Shown here piece after piece: positions 15,362 through 23,732 of a DNA stretch of 45,602 nt. How positions within the stretch are numbered: position 1 is the first letter of the stretch; each line of letters starts with the position of its first letter. Below the pieces are notes generated by a model. That model was not told the DNA's origin, searched no databases, and worked only from the letters and a program-made list of their open reading frames with translations. Position numbers and translations under genes: made by a program. The DNA comes from JAOPZW01 sp036555665 (GTDB lineage: Bacteria; Actinomycetota; Thermoleophilia; Solirubrobacterales; Solirubrobacteraceae): NCBI GenBank assembly GCA_036555665.1, contig DATBKW010000258.1, positions 1 to 45,602 on the forward strand, in the 5' to 3' direction.

Positions 15362-16177
15362 CTAAGCACAAGGCCGAGCGCCGAGCGGCAGGAACGTCCG
15401 CCCCCGCCGCGTGATCGCGACCCCCGTCGGACTGCCCACCAACGCCACGGCCTTCCCGTTCGCGGTGACGCGCGTGCTCGGCCCCAACCCCACGTTCATC
15501 CGCACCTCGCGCGCGCGGAACGTGCGCGCGCCACTCAGCGTCCCGTCGAACAATCGCCGGCCGTCGCCATCGACACAGAGGAAGGTGGGCAGGGTCGCGT
15601 TCAACCGCACCGTCACCCGCCGCCGCGCGGCCGCCCGCGCCCGCGCCCGACGCTCACGCGCCCGCCTTTCGCGCGCCCGCCGCTCCCGCGCCCGGCGAGC
15701 ACGGCGGCGCTCAGCCGCCGTCGGCTGCGACGAGGTCGCGGCCGTCGTCGTGGGCGCCGAATTCGTCAGCTCCGCGGTGGGAGCGCCCGAAGTACCGGCC
15801 GGCAAATCAGCCACCGTCTCGTCATTGCCGAAGTCCACCGTGCCGGCCACCGCCGCCGCTGCCCCCATCAGCGCAGCCAGGGCGAGGATGCCGAAGAACA
15901 GGGCGCGCCGCCGCCGCGTACGCCGGACCTCGAGTGCCACGCGCTGGCCGGGCGCGGCCTCCGAGAGCTCGGGAACCGTCGCCACGCCGGCCAGCGCCAG
16001 CGCGCGGGCGGCCCGCCGGCGCGCGTCGGGCGTGGGCGAGGCCTCGCCGAACGCGGCGACGATCTGCTCGATCGTCGGCCGACGCTCGGCCGGGCCCCCG
16101 CGCCGCACCGCGCGCGCGATGCGATCGGCGACCTCGAGATCGCCGATCGGAACGGGCTCGGGATCGGCCGCGGGCAC
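15362..16177 (-). CDS. Membrane-anchored protein with RodZ-tail-like (DUF4115) domain
   Basis: A 271-residue single-pass protein. Residues 1-90 are cytoplasmic and helical. One transmembrane segment lies at about 92-117 (ALFFGILALAALMGAAAAVAG). Then come a Thr/Ser-rich linker, a very basic stretch of repeated RRARERRARE units (about 153-185) and a C-terminal beta domain of about 80 residues (VTVRLNATLPTFLCVDGDGRRLFDGTLSG, ending in an NGK-type turn) resembling the DUF4115 tail of RodZ. A RodZ-type helix-turn-helix is not seen at the N-terminus. A role in envelope organisation is plausible but inferred. GTG start at 16177 sits inside the palindrome CACATGGACATGTG. Confidence 0.65.
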   Translation of the reverse strand: MPAADPEPVPIGDLEVADRIARAVRRGGPAERRPTIEQIVAAFGEASPTPDARRRAARALALAGVATVPELSEAAPGQRVALEVRRTRRRRALFFGILALAALMGAAAAVAGTVDFGNDETVADLPAGTSGAPTAELTNSAPTTTAATSSQPTAAERRRARRARERRARERRARERRARARAAARRRVTVRLNATLPTFLCVDGDGRRLFDGTLSGARTFRAREVRMNVGLGPSTRVTANGKAVALVGSPTGVAITRRGRTFLPLGARPCA

Positions 16178-16233
16178 ATGGACATGTGTACCAGCGCGTG
16201 CGGTCGGCGACCGCGTACCCTAAGGGGCGACGC

Positions 16234-16683
16234 ATGGCCCATCTGTTCATCTGCCCGAACTGCGGACACCGCACGACCGAGTCCGATCGCACCGCCGGCT
16301 TCCGGCGCGAGGCGAAGGGGTGCGGGCGCTGCGGATTCGGCTTCCTCTTCGAGCTCCTCGACGACTACTACCCGGCGCCGGACGCCGCCTTCTTCGTGTG
16401 CGACGCGGAGGGGCGCGTCATCGGCTGCGGGCGTGGGTCGTTCGAGCTGACGGGCCTCGACGACGAACGCGTGATCGGCCGGCCGGTCAAGGACGTGCTC
16501 GGCCTGCGGTTCGACAACTCCGACGACCCAGTCGGCACGGTCCTGGAATGGGGCGTGCGCGCCCTCAACAAGTCCGTAGAGGTCAATGCCGAAGGCGATC
16601 TGCCCGCCCGTGCGACAGCCGACCTCTTTCCAGCCTACGATGAGGACGGCGGCATGCTGCTCGTACTCACCCCGGCGAAGTAG
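16234..16683 (+). CDS. Zinc-ribbon plus PAS-like domain protein
   Basis: A 149-residue protein. The N-terminal ribbon CPNCG (7-11) with CGRCG (about 30-34) gives four zinc-binding Cys. Residues about 45-130 look PAS-like (AAFFVCDAEGRVIGCGRGSFELTGLDDERVIGRPVKDVLGL). No output domain is present, so it may be a small-ligand or redox sensor acting by protein contact. AAGGGG lies 6 nt before the ATG, and a TACCCT box is at 16216-16221. It sits 18 nt before secDF, the position where yajC is often found; it shows no similarity to YajC. Confidence 0.7.
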   Translation: MAHLFICPNCGHRTTESDRTAGFRREAKGCGRCGFGFLFELLDDYYPAPDAAFFVCDAEGRVIGCGRGSFELTGLDDERVIGRPVKDVLGLRFDNSDDPVGTVLEWGVRALNKSVEVNAEGDLPARATADLFPAYDEDGGMLLVLTPAK

Positions 16684-16701
16684 CTTCGCCCGCCGCCGCC
16701 G

Positions 16702-19590
16702 ATGAACGACCGTCGTCGCAACCTCTTCGTCCTGCTTCTGGTCGCCGGCCTGCTCGTCGGCTCGCTGGTCGTCATCCTGACGAAGCCCACGCGCCTCGGC
16801 CTGGACCTCAAGGGCGGCGTGTCGCTGATCTATCAGGGCAAGCCGACCAAGCAGGCGCAGGTCACCAGCGACTCGATCAACCGCGCGATCGACGTCATGC
16901 GCAAGCGCGTCGACCAGCTCGGCGTCGCCGAGCCGCAGATCCAGCGCTCGGGCTCTGACCAGATCGACGTCTCGCTGCCCGACGTCAAGAACGCAGACGA
17001 GGCGGCCGCGCAGGTGGGGACCACGGCTCAGCTGTGGTTCTACGACTGGGAGGGCTCGGTCCTCGGGCCCAACTGCAAGCCCGACCCGCGCAACACCGAG
17101 GTCACCGGCGGCGCATCGGCCGGCGTGGCGGCGATACCGCCCGCGCTGTCGCAGTTCGATGCCGTCACGCGCGGCGCGAAGTGCCCGCGTACCGACACGG
17201 GCAAGGAGTCCTCGGGCGACAAGTACTACCTGGTCGACAAGAAGGCCAAGAAGGTGCTCGTCGGCCCCGACGAGAGCCTCGCCGACCTCAAGCGCGACGC
17301 CGCCGCCAAGAAGCTGACGGTCGACCCCGAGCAGATCGTCAAGGTGCCGCAGGGCGTCACCATCGTCCGGGCTGAGCAGGACGACCCGAAGGGCAAGCCG
17401 CCGGACTCCTGGTACGTGCTCAAGGACCAGACGATCCTCGGCGGCAAGGACATCAAGAACCCCGAGCAGGGTTTCGACAACGGGCCGGGCGAGAACGGCC
17501 AGCCCAACGTCCAATTCGACTTCACCGGCCACGGCGCGAGCACGTGGGAGACGTTCACGAAGAAGCTGTCCCAGCGCGGCCGCGAGCAGGCGCTCGGCGT
17601 GGGTGGCAACCAGTCCAACCAGCACTTCGCGATCGTCCTCGACAACGAGATCATCTCGGTGCCGCAGATCGACTGGCAGCAGTACCCCAACGGGATCGAC
17701 GCCAGCGGCGGATCGCGCATCTCCGGCGGCTTCACGATCTCGTCGGCTCAGCGGCTGGCCGACCTGCTGAAGACGGGCGCGCTGCCGATCAAGCTGCAGC
17801 TGATCTCGTCGTCGCAGGTCTCGGCGACGCTCGGCAGGCAGGCGCTGCACCAGGGCCTGATCGCGGGCATCGCGGGCTTCATCATCGTCGCCCTCTTCCT
17901 GCTCATCTTCTACCGCGTGCTCGGCCTGATCGCGGTCGGCGCGCTCGTCGTCTACGCGATCTTCTTCTACGCGCTGATCAAGCTCGTCCCGATCACGCTG
18001 ACGCTGCCGGGCATCGCGGGCCTGATCCTCACCATCGGCGTCGCGGCCGACGCGAACATCGTCATCTTCGAACGCGTCAAGGAGGAGTTGCGGGGCGGCA
18101 GATCGATCCAGGCCGCCATCGCCACGGGCTACAAGCGCGGGCTGTCGGCGATCGTCGACGCCAACGTGGTGACCTTCATGGTCGCGTTCATCCTCTTCCT
18201 GCTGGCCACCGCGGGCGTCAAGGGGTTCGCGTTCACGCTCGGCGTCGGCACCCTGGTCTCGTTCTTCACCGCGGTGCTGCTGACCCAGGCCGTGCTGGGC
18301 CTGATGGGCCGCTCGAAGCTCATCCACAGCCCGGCCGCGCTCGGCGCCCGGCCCCAGCGCAAGGAGCGCCGGCGCTTCGACTTCATGGGCGCGTCGAAGT
18401 GGTTCTTCTCGATGTCGGGCGTGATCCTGCTCATCGGCGCGCTCGCGATCGGCGGCAAGGGCCTGAACTTCGGCATCGACTTCGAGTCGGGCACCCGCAT
18501 CCGCGCCGAGCTCGCCCGCAACGCCGATGAGAACGGCGTGCGCGACGCGATCTCGGCCGACGGCTTCGGCGACGCCGAGATCCAGCGCCTCAGCGGCTCG
18601 GGCGCCGGCAAGAACTCCTTCCAGATCTCGACCTCGACGCTGAGCGAGGGCCAGCGCAACCAGATCCAGAGCGACCTGCAGCAGAAGTTCGGCGTCAAGT
18701 CCTTCGACTTCGACTTCATCGGGCCGACCTTCGGCCAGACGGTGGCCAAGAGCGCGATCATCGCGATCATCGCCTCGCTGCTGGTCATCTCGATCTACAT
18801 CTCGCTCAGATTCGAGTGGAAATACGCGGTACCGGTGCTCATCGCGGTGATGCACGACATCCTCATCACCAGCGGCGTGTACTCGCTCCTCGGCCGGGAG
18901 GTGACGACGTCGACGGTCGCGGCGCTGCTCACCATCTTGGGCTACTCGCTCTACGACACCATCATCGTGTTCGACCGCGTGCGCGAGAACGTGCCGCGGA
19001 TGCCGCGCGCCGCCTTCTCGCAGATCGTCAACCGCTCGATGAGCGAGGTGCTGACGCGCTCGCTGGCGACGTCGTTCTGCACGGCGCTGCCGATCGCCGC
19101 GCTGCTGTTCTTCGGCGGCGACACGCTGAAGGACTTCGCCTTCGCGCTGCTCGTCGGCGTCATCTCGGGCACGTACTCGTCGATCTTCATCGCCTCGCCG
19201 GTGCTCACGCACTGGAAGGAGCGCGAGACCGTCTACGTCCGTCGCCGCCGGCGCATCGCCGAGGCCAACGGCGGCGTCGTGCCCGCCTATGCGACCGCGG
19301 TGGGCGGCGCGCCGGTCGACGTGCCGCCGGTCGAGAAGGCCCGCCGCGGGCGCCGGCTCACCGAGCCCGAGGACCCGCAGCGCGGCGTCTCGCAGGACGA
19401 GTTCCAGGAGATGGTGCGCGACCTGCACGCCGACGCGCCGCCGACCGCCACCGCGGAGCGCGACCCGGCGGCCGAGCGCGATCCGAGCGCGGATCTCGAC
19501 CCCGAGGACCTGGTGCTCAAGGACGACAAGCCCAAGCGCGCGCCGAAGCCCAAGCGCCCGCGCAACCGCCGTCACGGGAGGAGCCGCTAG
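16702..19590 (+). CDS. secDF: Single-chain protein translocase accessory subunit SecDF
   Basis: A 962-residue fusion of SecD and SecF, which uses the proton-motive force to pull secreted proteins through SecYEG. SecD half: TM1 near 8-26, LGLDLKGGVSLIYQ, periplasmic P1 region to about 370 with an actinobacterial-style insertion, then GLIAGIAGFIIVALFLL and IGVAADANIVIFERVKEE. SecF half begins near 570: GLNFGIDFESGTRIRAEL, then FIGPTFG, LGYSLYDTIIVFDRVREN and the final TMs to about 840. A 120-residue charged cytoplasmic tail ends in KPKRAPKPKRPRNRRHGRSR. Actinobacteria commonly encode SecD and SecF separately, so the fusion is noteworthy. Confidence 0.95.
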   Translation: MNDRRRNLFVLLLVAGLLVGSLVVILTKPTRLGLDLKGGVSLIYQGKPTKQAQVTSDSINRAIDVMRKRVDQLGVAEPQIQRSGSDQIDVSLPDVKNADEAAAQVGTTAQLWFYDWEGSVLGPNCKPDPRNTEVTGGASAGVAAIPPALSQFDAVTRGAKCPRTDTGKESSGDKYYLVDKKAKKVLVGPDESLADLKRDAAAKKLTVDPEQIVKVPQGVTIVRAEQDDPKGKPPDSWYVLKDQTILGGKDIKNPEQGFDNGPGENGQPNVQFDFTGHGASTWETFTKKLSQRGREQALGVGGNQSNQHFAIVLDNEIISVPQIDWQQYPNGIDASGGSRISGGFTISSAQRLADLLKTGALPIKLQLISSSQVSATLGRQALHQGLIAGIAGFIIVALFLLIFYRVLGLIAVGALVVYAIFFYALIKLVPITLTLPGIAGLILTIGVAADANIVIFERVKEELRGGRSIQAAIATGYKRGLSAIVDANVVTFMVAFILFLLATAGVKGFAFTLGVGTLVSFFTAVLLTQAVLGLMGRSKLIHSPAALGARPQRKERRRFDFMGASKWFFSMSGVILLIGALAIGGKGLNFGIDFESGTRIRAELARNADENGVRDAISADGFGDAEIQRLSGSGAGKNSFQISTSTLSEGQRNQIQSDLQQKFGVKSFDFDFIGPTFGQTVAKSAIIAIIASLLVISIYISLRFEWKYAVPVLIAVMHDILITSGVYSLLGREVTTSTVAALLTILGYSLYDTIIVFDRVRENVPRMPRAAFSQIVNRSMSEVLTRSLATSFCTALPIAALLFFGGDTLKDFAFALLVGVISGTYSSIFIASPVLTHWKERETVYVRRRRRIAEANGGVVPAYATAVGGAPVDVPPVEKARRGRRLTEPEDPQRGVSQDEFQEMVRDLHADAPPTATAERDPAAERDPSADLDPEDLVLKDDKPKRAPKPKRPRNRRHGRSR

Positions 19591-19592
19591 CC

Positions 19593-19865
19593 ATGGGCAT
19601 GCTCGCGTGGGTGATGATGGGCCTGGCCCTCTGGCACTTCACGATCTTCCTGCCCGACCGCTTCTGGGGCGGCATCGTCGGGGCGTTCCTGGGGGCGTTG
19701 CTCGGGGCGGTGATCTGCGGCCTGATCGTCAACGGCTTCACGATCCCCGGCGAGAGCGACACGCATCTCCTGACCGCTTTGGAGGCGATCCCCGGGGCTC
19801 TGATCGGGATCGCGGCCGTCTACTTCGAGGGCGTCCGGCGCGGCTACGAGGCGCTCGAGCTGTAG
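19593..19865 (+). CDS. Small integral membrane protein, function unknown
   Basis: A 90-residue protein with about three hydrophobic segments (LAWVMMGLALWHFTIF; GGIVGAFLGALLGAVICGLIV; EAIPGALIGIAAVYF), the Gly-rich middle one recalling small GlsB/YeaQ-type membrane proteins without clear homology. GGGAGGAG lies 8-14 nt before the ATG. It begins 2 nt after the secDF stop and is almost certainly cotranscribed, so a role near the translocon or envelope is possible. Confidence 0.75.
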   Translation: MGMLAWVMMGLALWHFTIFLPDRFWGGIVGAFLGALLGAVICGLIVNGFTIPGESDTHLLTALEAIPGALIGIAAVYFEGVRRGYEALEL

Positions 19866-19893
19866 CGCTCGCGCGGCTCGCGCCGCGGTTGAC

Positions 19894-20226
19894 GTGGAGC
19901 TGACAGACCGGGAACTGACGCCGCGCACGCCACCATGTCGGCTCGACATGCACGAGCTGGAGGCCGACATCGAACTCAGCACCCAGGCGGTGGCGCGCAT
20001 CCGCCGCTGGATCGTGCTGCTCGCCGCCGACGAGACCGCTCCGACCTGGAGCCCGGTCGAGGACTACAGCACGCCCGAGACGCTGCGCGCCGCAGCGCGT
20101 TGGCTGGTCGACCACGGCCACACCGGCGCCCTGGACTTCGATCTGGTCGGTGTCCTGCTCGCGCTCTTCAGCATCAACCTCCGCGTGGAGATGCAGGGCT
20201 GGGAGCTTCCGCGGGATGCGGCCTAG
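19894..20226 (+). CDS. Hypothetical protein
   Basis: 110 residues from GTG 19894, or 92 from the in-frame ATG at 19948 (MHELEADIELS), which looks like the better-conserved beginning. Acidic and helical, with Trp-containing segments RRWIVLLAADE and MQGWELP. No family recognised. It ends 3 nt from the end of the convergent gene. Coding style (third-position GC) fits a real gene. Confidence 0.5.
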   Translation: MELTDRELTPRTPPCRLDMHELEADIELSTQAVARIRRWIVLLAADETAPTWSPVEDYSTPETLRAAARWLVDHGHTGALDFDLVGVLLALFSINLRVEMQGWELPRDAA

Positions 20227-20229
20227 CGT

Positions 20230-20520
20230 CTACCCCGAGCTGCCGAAGCGGCCGACGATCCTCTCCGCGTAGTAATCCTCCCAGCGGGCATCCGGCTGCG
20301 CCGCTGCGTACGCGCGCTCGGAGTCCACGAGCTCGTGCACAAGGTGGCTTGGAGTCGGCGGGGCGCCGAGCGCCTCGGACAGCTCGGAGTGCTCGATGAG
20401 CCAGTCCGCGTAGAAGGACGCCCAGTCGTCGTCGGCTCCGTCGGTGATGCGGTACACGACGTGATGGACCTCGCCGGCCTCGTGCAGCAGGTCGCTCACG
20501 CGCTGAACGCGCTCGTCCAT
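20230..20520 (-). CDS. Hypothetical acidic protein
   Basis: 96 residues, soluble, acidic; aromatic-rich segments DWASFYADWLIEH and RWEDYYAERIVGRFG suggest a small helical fold. No named family recognised. ATG at 20520; it is the last gene of the long minus-strand run that begins at soxD, 10 nt behind its upstream neighbour. Confidence 0.65.
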   Translation of the reverse strand: MDERVQRVSDLLHEAGEVHHVVYRITDGADDDWASFYADWLIEHSELSEALGAPPTPSHLVHELVDSERAYAAAQPDARWEDYYAERIVGRFGSSG

Positions 20521-20530
20521 CGGCCTGCCG

Positions 20531-20725
20531 CTACTCCTCGTCGTCGCGCGGGACGATCCGCATCATGGGCACTTCCTCGCCCGAGCGGGTATCGGGATAG
20601 ACGACGTAGGCGCCCGGATTGCCGCCGAACCATGTGCCCTCGGCCTCGCCCACGAAGATGCCCGGGCGCTGGGACCCGTCGGCCTGCTCGACCCAGATCT
20701 TCTGGCCTTCGCGGAGCGGCTCCAT
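20531..20725 (-). CDS. Small hypothetical protein overlapping the GT39-like gene
   Basis: 64 residues (MEPLREGQKIWVEQADG...GIFVGEA...AYVVYPDTRSGEEVP), probably a small beta-rich fold like SH3/Tudor-type barrels. It lies out of frame over the last 163 bp of the upstream glycosyltransferase frame. The composition here (balanced, low Arg) looks far more protein-like than the Ser/Arg-rich tail read in the other frame, so I take this as the genuine product. No family name recognised. Confidence 0.6.
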   Translation of the reverse strand: MEPLREGQKIWVEQADGSQRPGIFVGEAEGTWFGGNPGAYVVYPDTRSGEEVPMMRIVPRDDEE

Positions 20726-22023
20726 GGGGCCATCGTGCCGGAAGCGGCCACCGAGCGCCAGATCCATCGCACCGCGGCCACCGTGCCGGCCGCGGCGAGC
20801 AGGATCAAGAACGGGTCGATCGGCGTGCGGTAGCGCGGGGTCTCGACGACGAGGAAGACGACGCTCAGGAACATCAGGATCGGGAACGCCCACACGAACC
20901 AGGGCGTCCCGCGGGCGGCGCCGATCGCGACCCCCAGGAGCGCCAGCGCGCCGACGATCCAGAAGCACAGCACGCCGCGGTCGGCCCACTTGTGGGCGAT
21001 GGTGATCGTCGCCGCGGTCGCGCGATAGCGGGCCTGGCCGGCGAGATCGAGCATCCGGCGCGTGTTCCACCAGCCGACCTTGGCCACGTAGGTCGGGTGC
21101 TCGCGGATATAGCGCTCCGACGCGACGCGCAGCTCGTGCTCGAGCTTGGCCTCCGGGATGTCGTGGATGCGGCGCATCAGGTTGCCGAACGCGGGGACGT
21201 GCTTGATCCCCTGCCACGCCGCGGGGTTCTGCGTGTCCGCGCGCGCCGCGTCGTTGTACGTGCCCGCCATCGCCGAGCCCAGCTGCGTCGAGACCGGCAC
21301 GAACGCGTGCAGCTCGACGGCGTTGCGGATCGTCCACGGCGCGATCGTCACCGCGGCCGCGACGAGCAGCGCCAGCGGCGGCCCGACGGCCGCCCGCGAG
21401 CGCCACGGTCGCCCGTCCCACACGGCGATCGCCAACGGGATCAACAGGATCATCGCGTTGGCGCGCGTCAAGGCCGCCAGCCCGCCGAGCGCGCCGGCGA
21501 GCACGGCCCAGCGATAGCGATGGGGCGAGCGCCGGTAGGCGAGGGCCGCCGCGAGCGACGCGAGCATGAACGCGTCGAACAGCGGCTCGGACATGATCGC
21601 GCCGCCGACCGTGATGAGCGGGACGTACACCGCGGTCAGCGCCAGCGCGACCAGCGCCACGATCGGCCCCCAGAGCTGCGCGGCGATCACGCCGACCAGG
21701 GCGACGATCGCCGTCCCGACGAACGCCTGGGCGATCCGCGCGACCCGGTAGCGATGGGCGTCGGTCGCGCGCTCGACGCCGAACACGTTGTAGACGGCGC
21801 CCAGGAAGTACGGATAGCCCGGCGGGCGGAAGGCCGTCGGGCGGTCGTAGGCGATCTCCTTGGAGAAGCCCCGGCCCTCGGCGATCGAGATCGCGTGCAC
21901 GTCGTAGTCGCGGGCGTCGTGGCGCGCGTGGTAGCCGGGCGTGGCGTCGACATAGGCCACGCGAATGACGAAGGCCAGGACGACGATCGCGATCGCCGCC
22001 GGCCAGAACCAGCGGGCGGGCAC
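20563..22023 (-). CDS. Membrane glycosyltransferase, GT39/ArnT-like (GT-C fold)
   Basis: A 486-residue polytopic protein. TM1 (WFWPAAIAIVVLAFVIRVAYV) is followed by the ArnT/PMT-type acidic loop with HDARDYDVHA, GRGFS and RPPGYPYFLGAVY, then about 10 further TMs. Such enzymes transfer a sugar from a polyprenyl phosphate on the outer face of the membrane. The homologous part ends near residue 430; the last 55 residues are Ser/Arg-rich and read antiphase through the 64-residue gene, so the natural stop may be lost. GTG start 2 nt after the MTase-GT2 gene, whose product could make the polyprenyl-linked donor. Confidence 0.85.
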   Translation of the reverse strand: MPARWFWPAAIAIVVLAFVIRVAYVDATPGYHARHDARDYDVHAISIAEGRGFSKEIAYDRPTAFRPPGYPYFLGAVYNVFGVERATDAHRYRVARIAQAFVGTAIVALVGVIAAQLWGPIVALVALALTAVYVPLITVGGAIMSEPLFDAFMLASLAAALAYRRSPHRYRWAVLAGALGGLAALTRANAMILLIPLAIAVWDGRPWRSRAAVGPPLALLVAAAVTIAPWTIRNAVELHAFVPVSTQLGSAMAGTYNDAARADTQNPAAWQGIKHVPAFGNLMRRIHDIPEAKLEHELRVASERYIREHPTYVAKVGWWNTRRMLDLAGQARYRATAATITIAHKWADRGVLCFWIVGALALLGVAIGAARGTPWFVWAFPILMFLSVVFLVVETPRYRTPIDPFLILLAAAGTVAAVRWIWRSVAASGTMAPWSRSAKARRSGSSRPTGPSARASSWARPRAHGSAAIRAPTSSIPIPARARKCP

Positions 22024-22025
22024 GC

Positions 22026-23702
22026 TCAGCCGCCCAGGTCGTCCGCTGAGCGCCGCAGCAGGGGCCAGCGGCCGCGGCGGCGGTCGATGGCAAAGCGGGC
22101 GAGCACGCCGAGCGTCAGCACCCCGTAGCGCACGCTGGTCACGAAGTCGACGCTCGAGGCCTCGCCGAAGTAGCGCGTGGGGATCGGGACCTCGACGATG
22201 CGCGCGCCGCGCGCGAGCACCTGGGCGAAGATCTGCTGGTCGAAGACGAAGTCGTCGGAGTTGCGCAGAAAGGGGATCGAGCGCAGCAGATCGGCCGAGA
22301 AGGCGCGGTAGCCGGTGTGGTACTCCGACAGCGCCACCCCGAAGACGCGGTTCTCGATCCCGGTCAGCAGCCGGTTGCCCACCCACTTCCAGCGCGGCAT
22401 GCCGCCCGCGATCGCCCGGTCGCGCAGCAGCCGCGAGCCGATGACCATGTCGGCCTCGCCGTCGAGGATCGGCTGCACCATCTCGGGCACCAGCCGCGGG
22501 TCGTACTGGTCGTCGGCGTGGACCATGACGATGACGTCGGCGCCGTCGAGCAGGGCGCGCGCGTAGCCGGTCTTCTGGCTGCCCCCGTAGCCGCGATTGC
22601 GCGGGTGGCGCACGACGTCCAGCCCGTGCTCCAGCGCGACGCGCGACGTCGCATCCGTACTGGCGTCGTCGACGAGCAGCGCTCGATCGGCCGCCTCCAC
22701 GGGGATCTCCTCGGTCACGGCCGGGATCGTCCGCGTCGCGTCGTAGGCGGGCAGCACGAGGACCACCGTCGCCGCGTTGCCGCGATCGCGCACGAGCGGC
22801 TCGGGGGCGTGCTCGACGTCGACGCGCTTGGCGATGACGACGCGCTCGTCGTACAGCGCCAGGCTCAGCGACGCGCGCTCGGGCAGCCGCCGCGCCAGCC
22901 CCTCGAGCGGCCCGTGCGCGGGCCCGAGCCGCTCGGCCAGGCCCTCCGTCCAGCGCCGCACCGAGAACGAGCGCACGAGCGGCACGTCGGTGCAGATGAC
23001 CAGGCCGCGCGCGCTCACCACCTCGCGCAGCGTCGCGCGTGGGAGCAGGCACGCGTGGGCGGGCACGTAGCCCCACCAGCGCCGGCCGGCGATCCGCGCG
23101 GTCAGCGACGACGGGTCGGGCGTGACGACGCACAGCGCCCCGCCGGGGCGCAGCAGCCCGGCGCAGCGCTCGACCGCCGCCACCGGGTCGTCGAGGTGCT
23201 CGAGCACGTCGGCGAGCACGACGACGTCGAAGCCCTCGAGGTCCGCGAAGGACTCCAGCGGCATCTCCAGCACCTCGAGGCCCAGCGCCTCGCGCGCGTG
23301 GCGCGCCGCCGCGCGCGACCGCTCGAGGCCGACGACCTCGAAGCCGCGCCGGCGCGCCTCGTCGAGCAGGAGCCCGTGGCCGCAGCCGACGTCGAGCAGC
23401 CGCCCGCCGTCGACGTGCTCGCAGACGAGGTCGAGCACGTGCGCGGCGGTCGCGCGCCGCCCGACCTCCTCGGCGAGGTAGGCCTCGTCGTCTACGTCGC
23501 GGTAGAGGTCGTGCAGCTCATCGCCGCTGGGCAGGACGAGCTGCTGCACGGTCCCGCACTCGACGCACTCGAGCAGGTCGCCGTGGTGGCCGGGCTCGTG
23601 CTGGGAGGGCGCGAAGCGCTGCGACGTCGGCGCGCCGCCGTTGCCCGCGACGCGCAGGCTCAACTCGCCGGCGCAGACGCGGCAGGCAGCCTCCGTGGCC
23701 AT
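22026..23702 (-). CDS. Fusion protein: zinc-ribbon SAM methyltransferase + GT2 glycosyltransferase
   Basis: 558 residues from ATG 23702, with GGGGGA about 9 nt upstream; a GTG at 23720 would add 6. N-terminal part: CRVC...CVEC zinc ribbon, then a class I methyltransferase with LLDVGCGHG near 102-110 and LADVLEHLDDP. From about residue 312 it is a GT2 dolichyl-phosphate-mannose-synthase-like glycosyltransferase: VLPAYDATR, LLVDDASTDAT, RNRGYGGSQKTGYARAL, HADDQYDP (metal DxD-type) and YHTGYRAFS. The C-terminal membrane helices of many DPM synthases are absent. A single chain could methylate and glycosylate the same lipid or glycan, with the downstream GT-C enzyme using the lipid-linked sugar; this is inference. 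Confidence 0.88.
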   Translation of the reverse strand: MATEAACRVCAGELSLRVAGNGGAPTSQRFAPSQHEPGHHGDLLECVECGTVQQLVLPSGDELHDLYRDVDDEAYLAEEVGRRATAAHVLDLVCEHVDGGRLLDVGCGHGLLLDEARRRGFEVVGLERSRAAARHAREALGLEVLEMPLESFADLEGFDVVVLADVLEHLDDPVAAVERCAGLLRPGGALCVVTPDPSSLTARIAGRRWWGYVPAHACLLPRATLREVVSARGLVICTDVPLVRSFSVRRWTEGLAERLGPAHGPLEGLARRLPERASLSLALYDERVVIAKRVDVEHAPEPLVRDRGNAATVVLVLPAYDATRTIPAVTEEIPVEAADRALLVDDASTDATSRVALEHGLDVVRHPRNRGYGGSQKTGYARALLDGADVIVMVHADDQYDPRLVPEMVQPILDGEADMVIGSRLLRDRAIAGGMPRWKWVGNRLLTGIENRVFGVALSEYHTGYRAFSADLLRSIPFLRNSDDFVFDQQIFAQVLARGARIVEVPIPTRYFGEASSVDFVTSVRYGVLTLGVLARFAIDRRRGRWPLLRRSADDLGG

Positions 23703-23732
23703 GGCGCTAGCTTCCCCCACGGGGGGGCGACC

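Noticed and set aside
15088..15414. Small plus-strand gene between ruvB and the RodZ-tail-like gene
   Set aside because: Low-complexity Gly/Arg/Ala translation, covers the structured element and overlaps a better convergent gene.
15868..19575. A 1235-codon minus-strand open frame opposite secDF
   Set aside because: Antisense shadow caused by high GC; secDF on the other strand has clear family motifs throughout.
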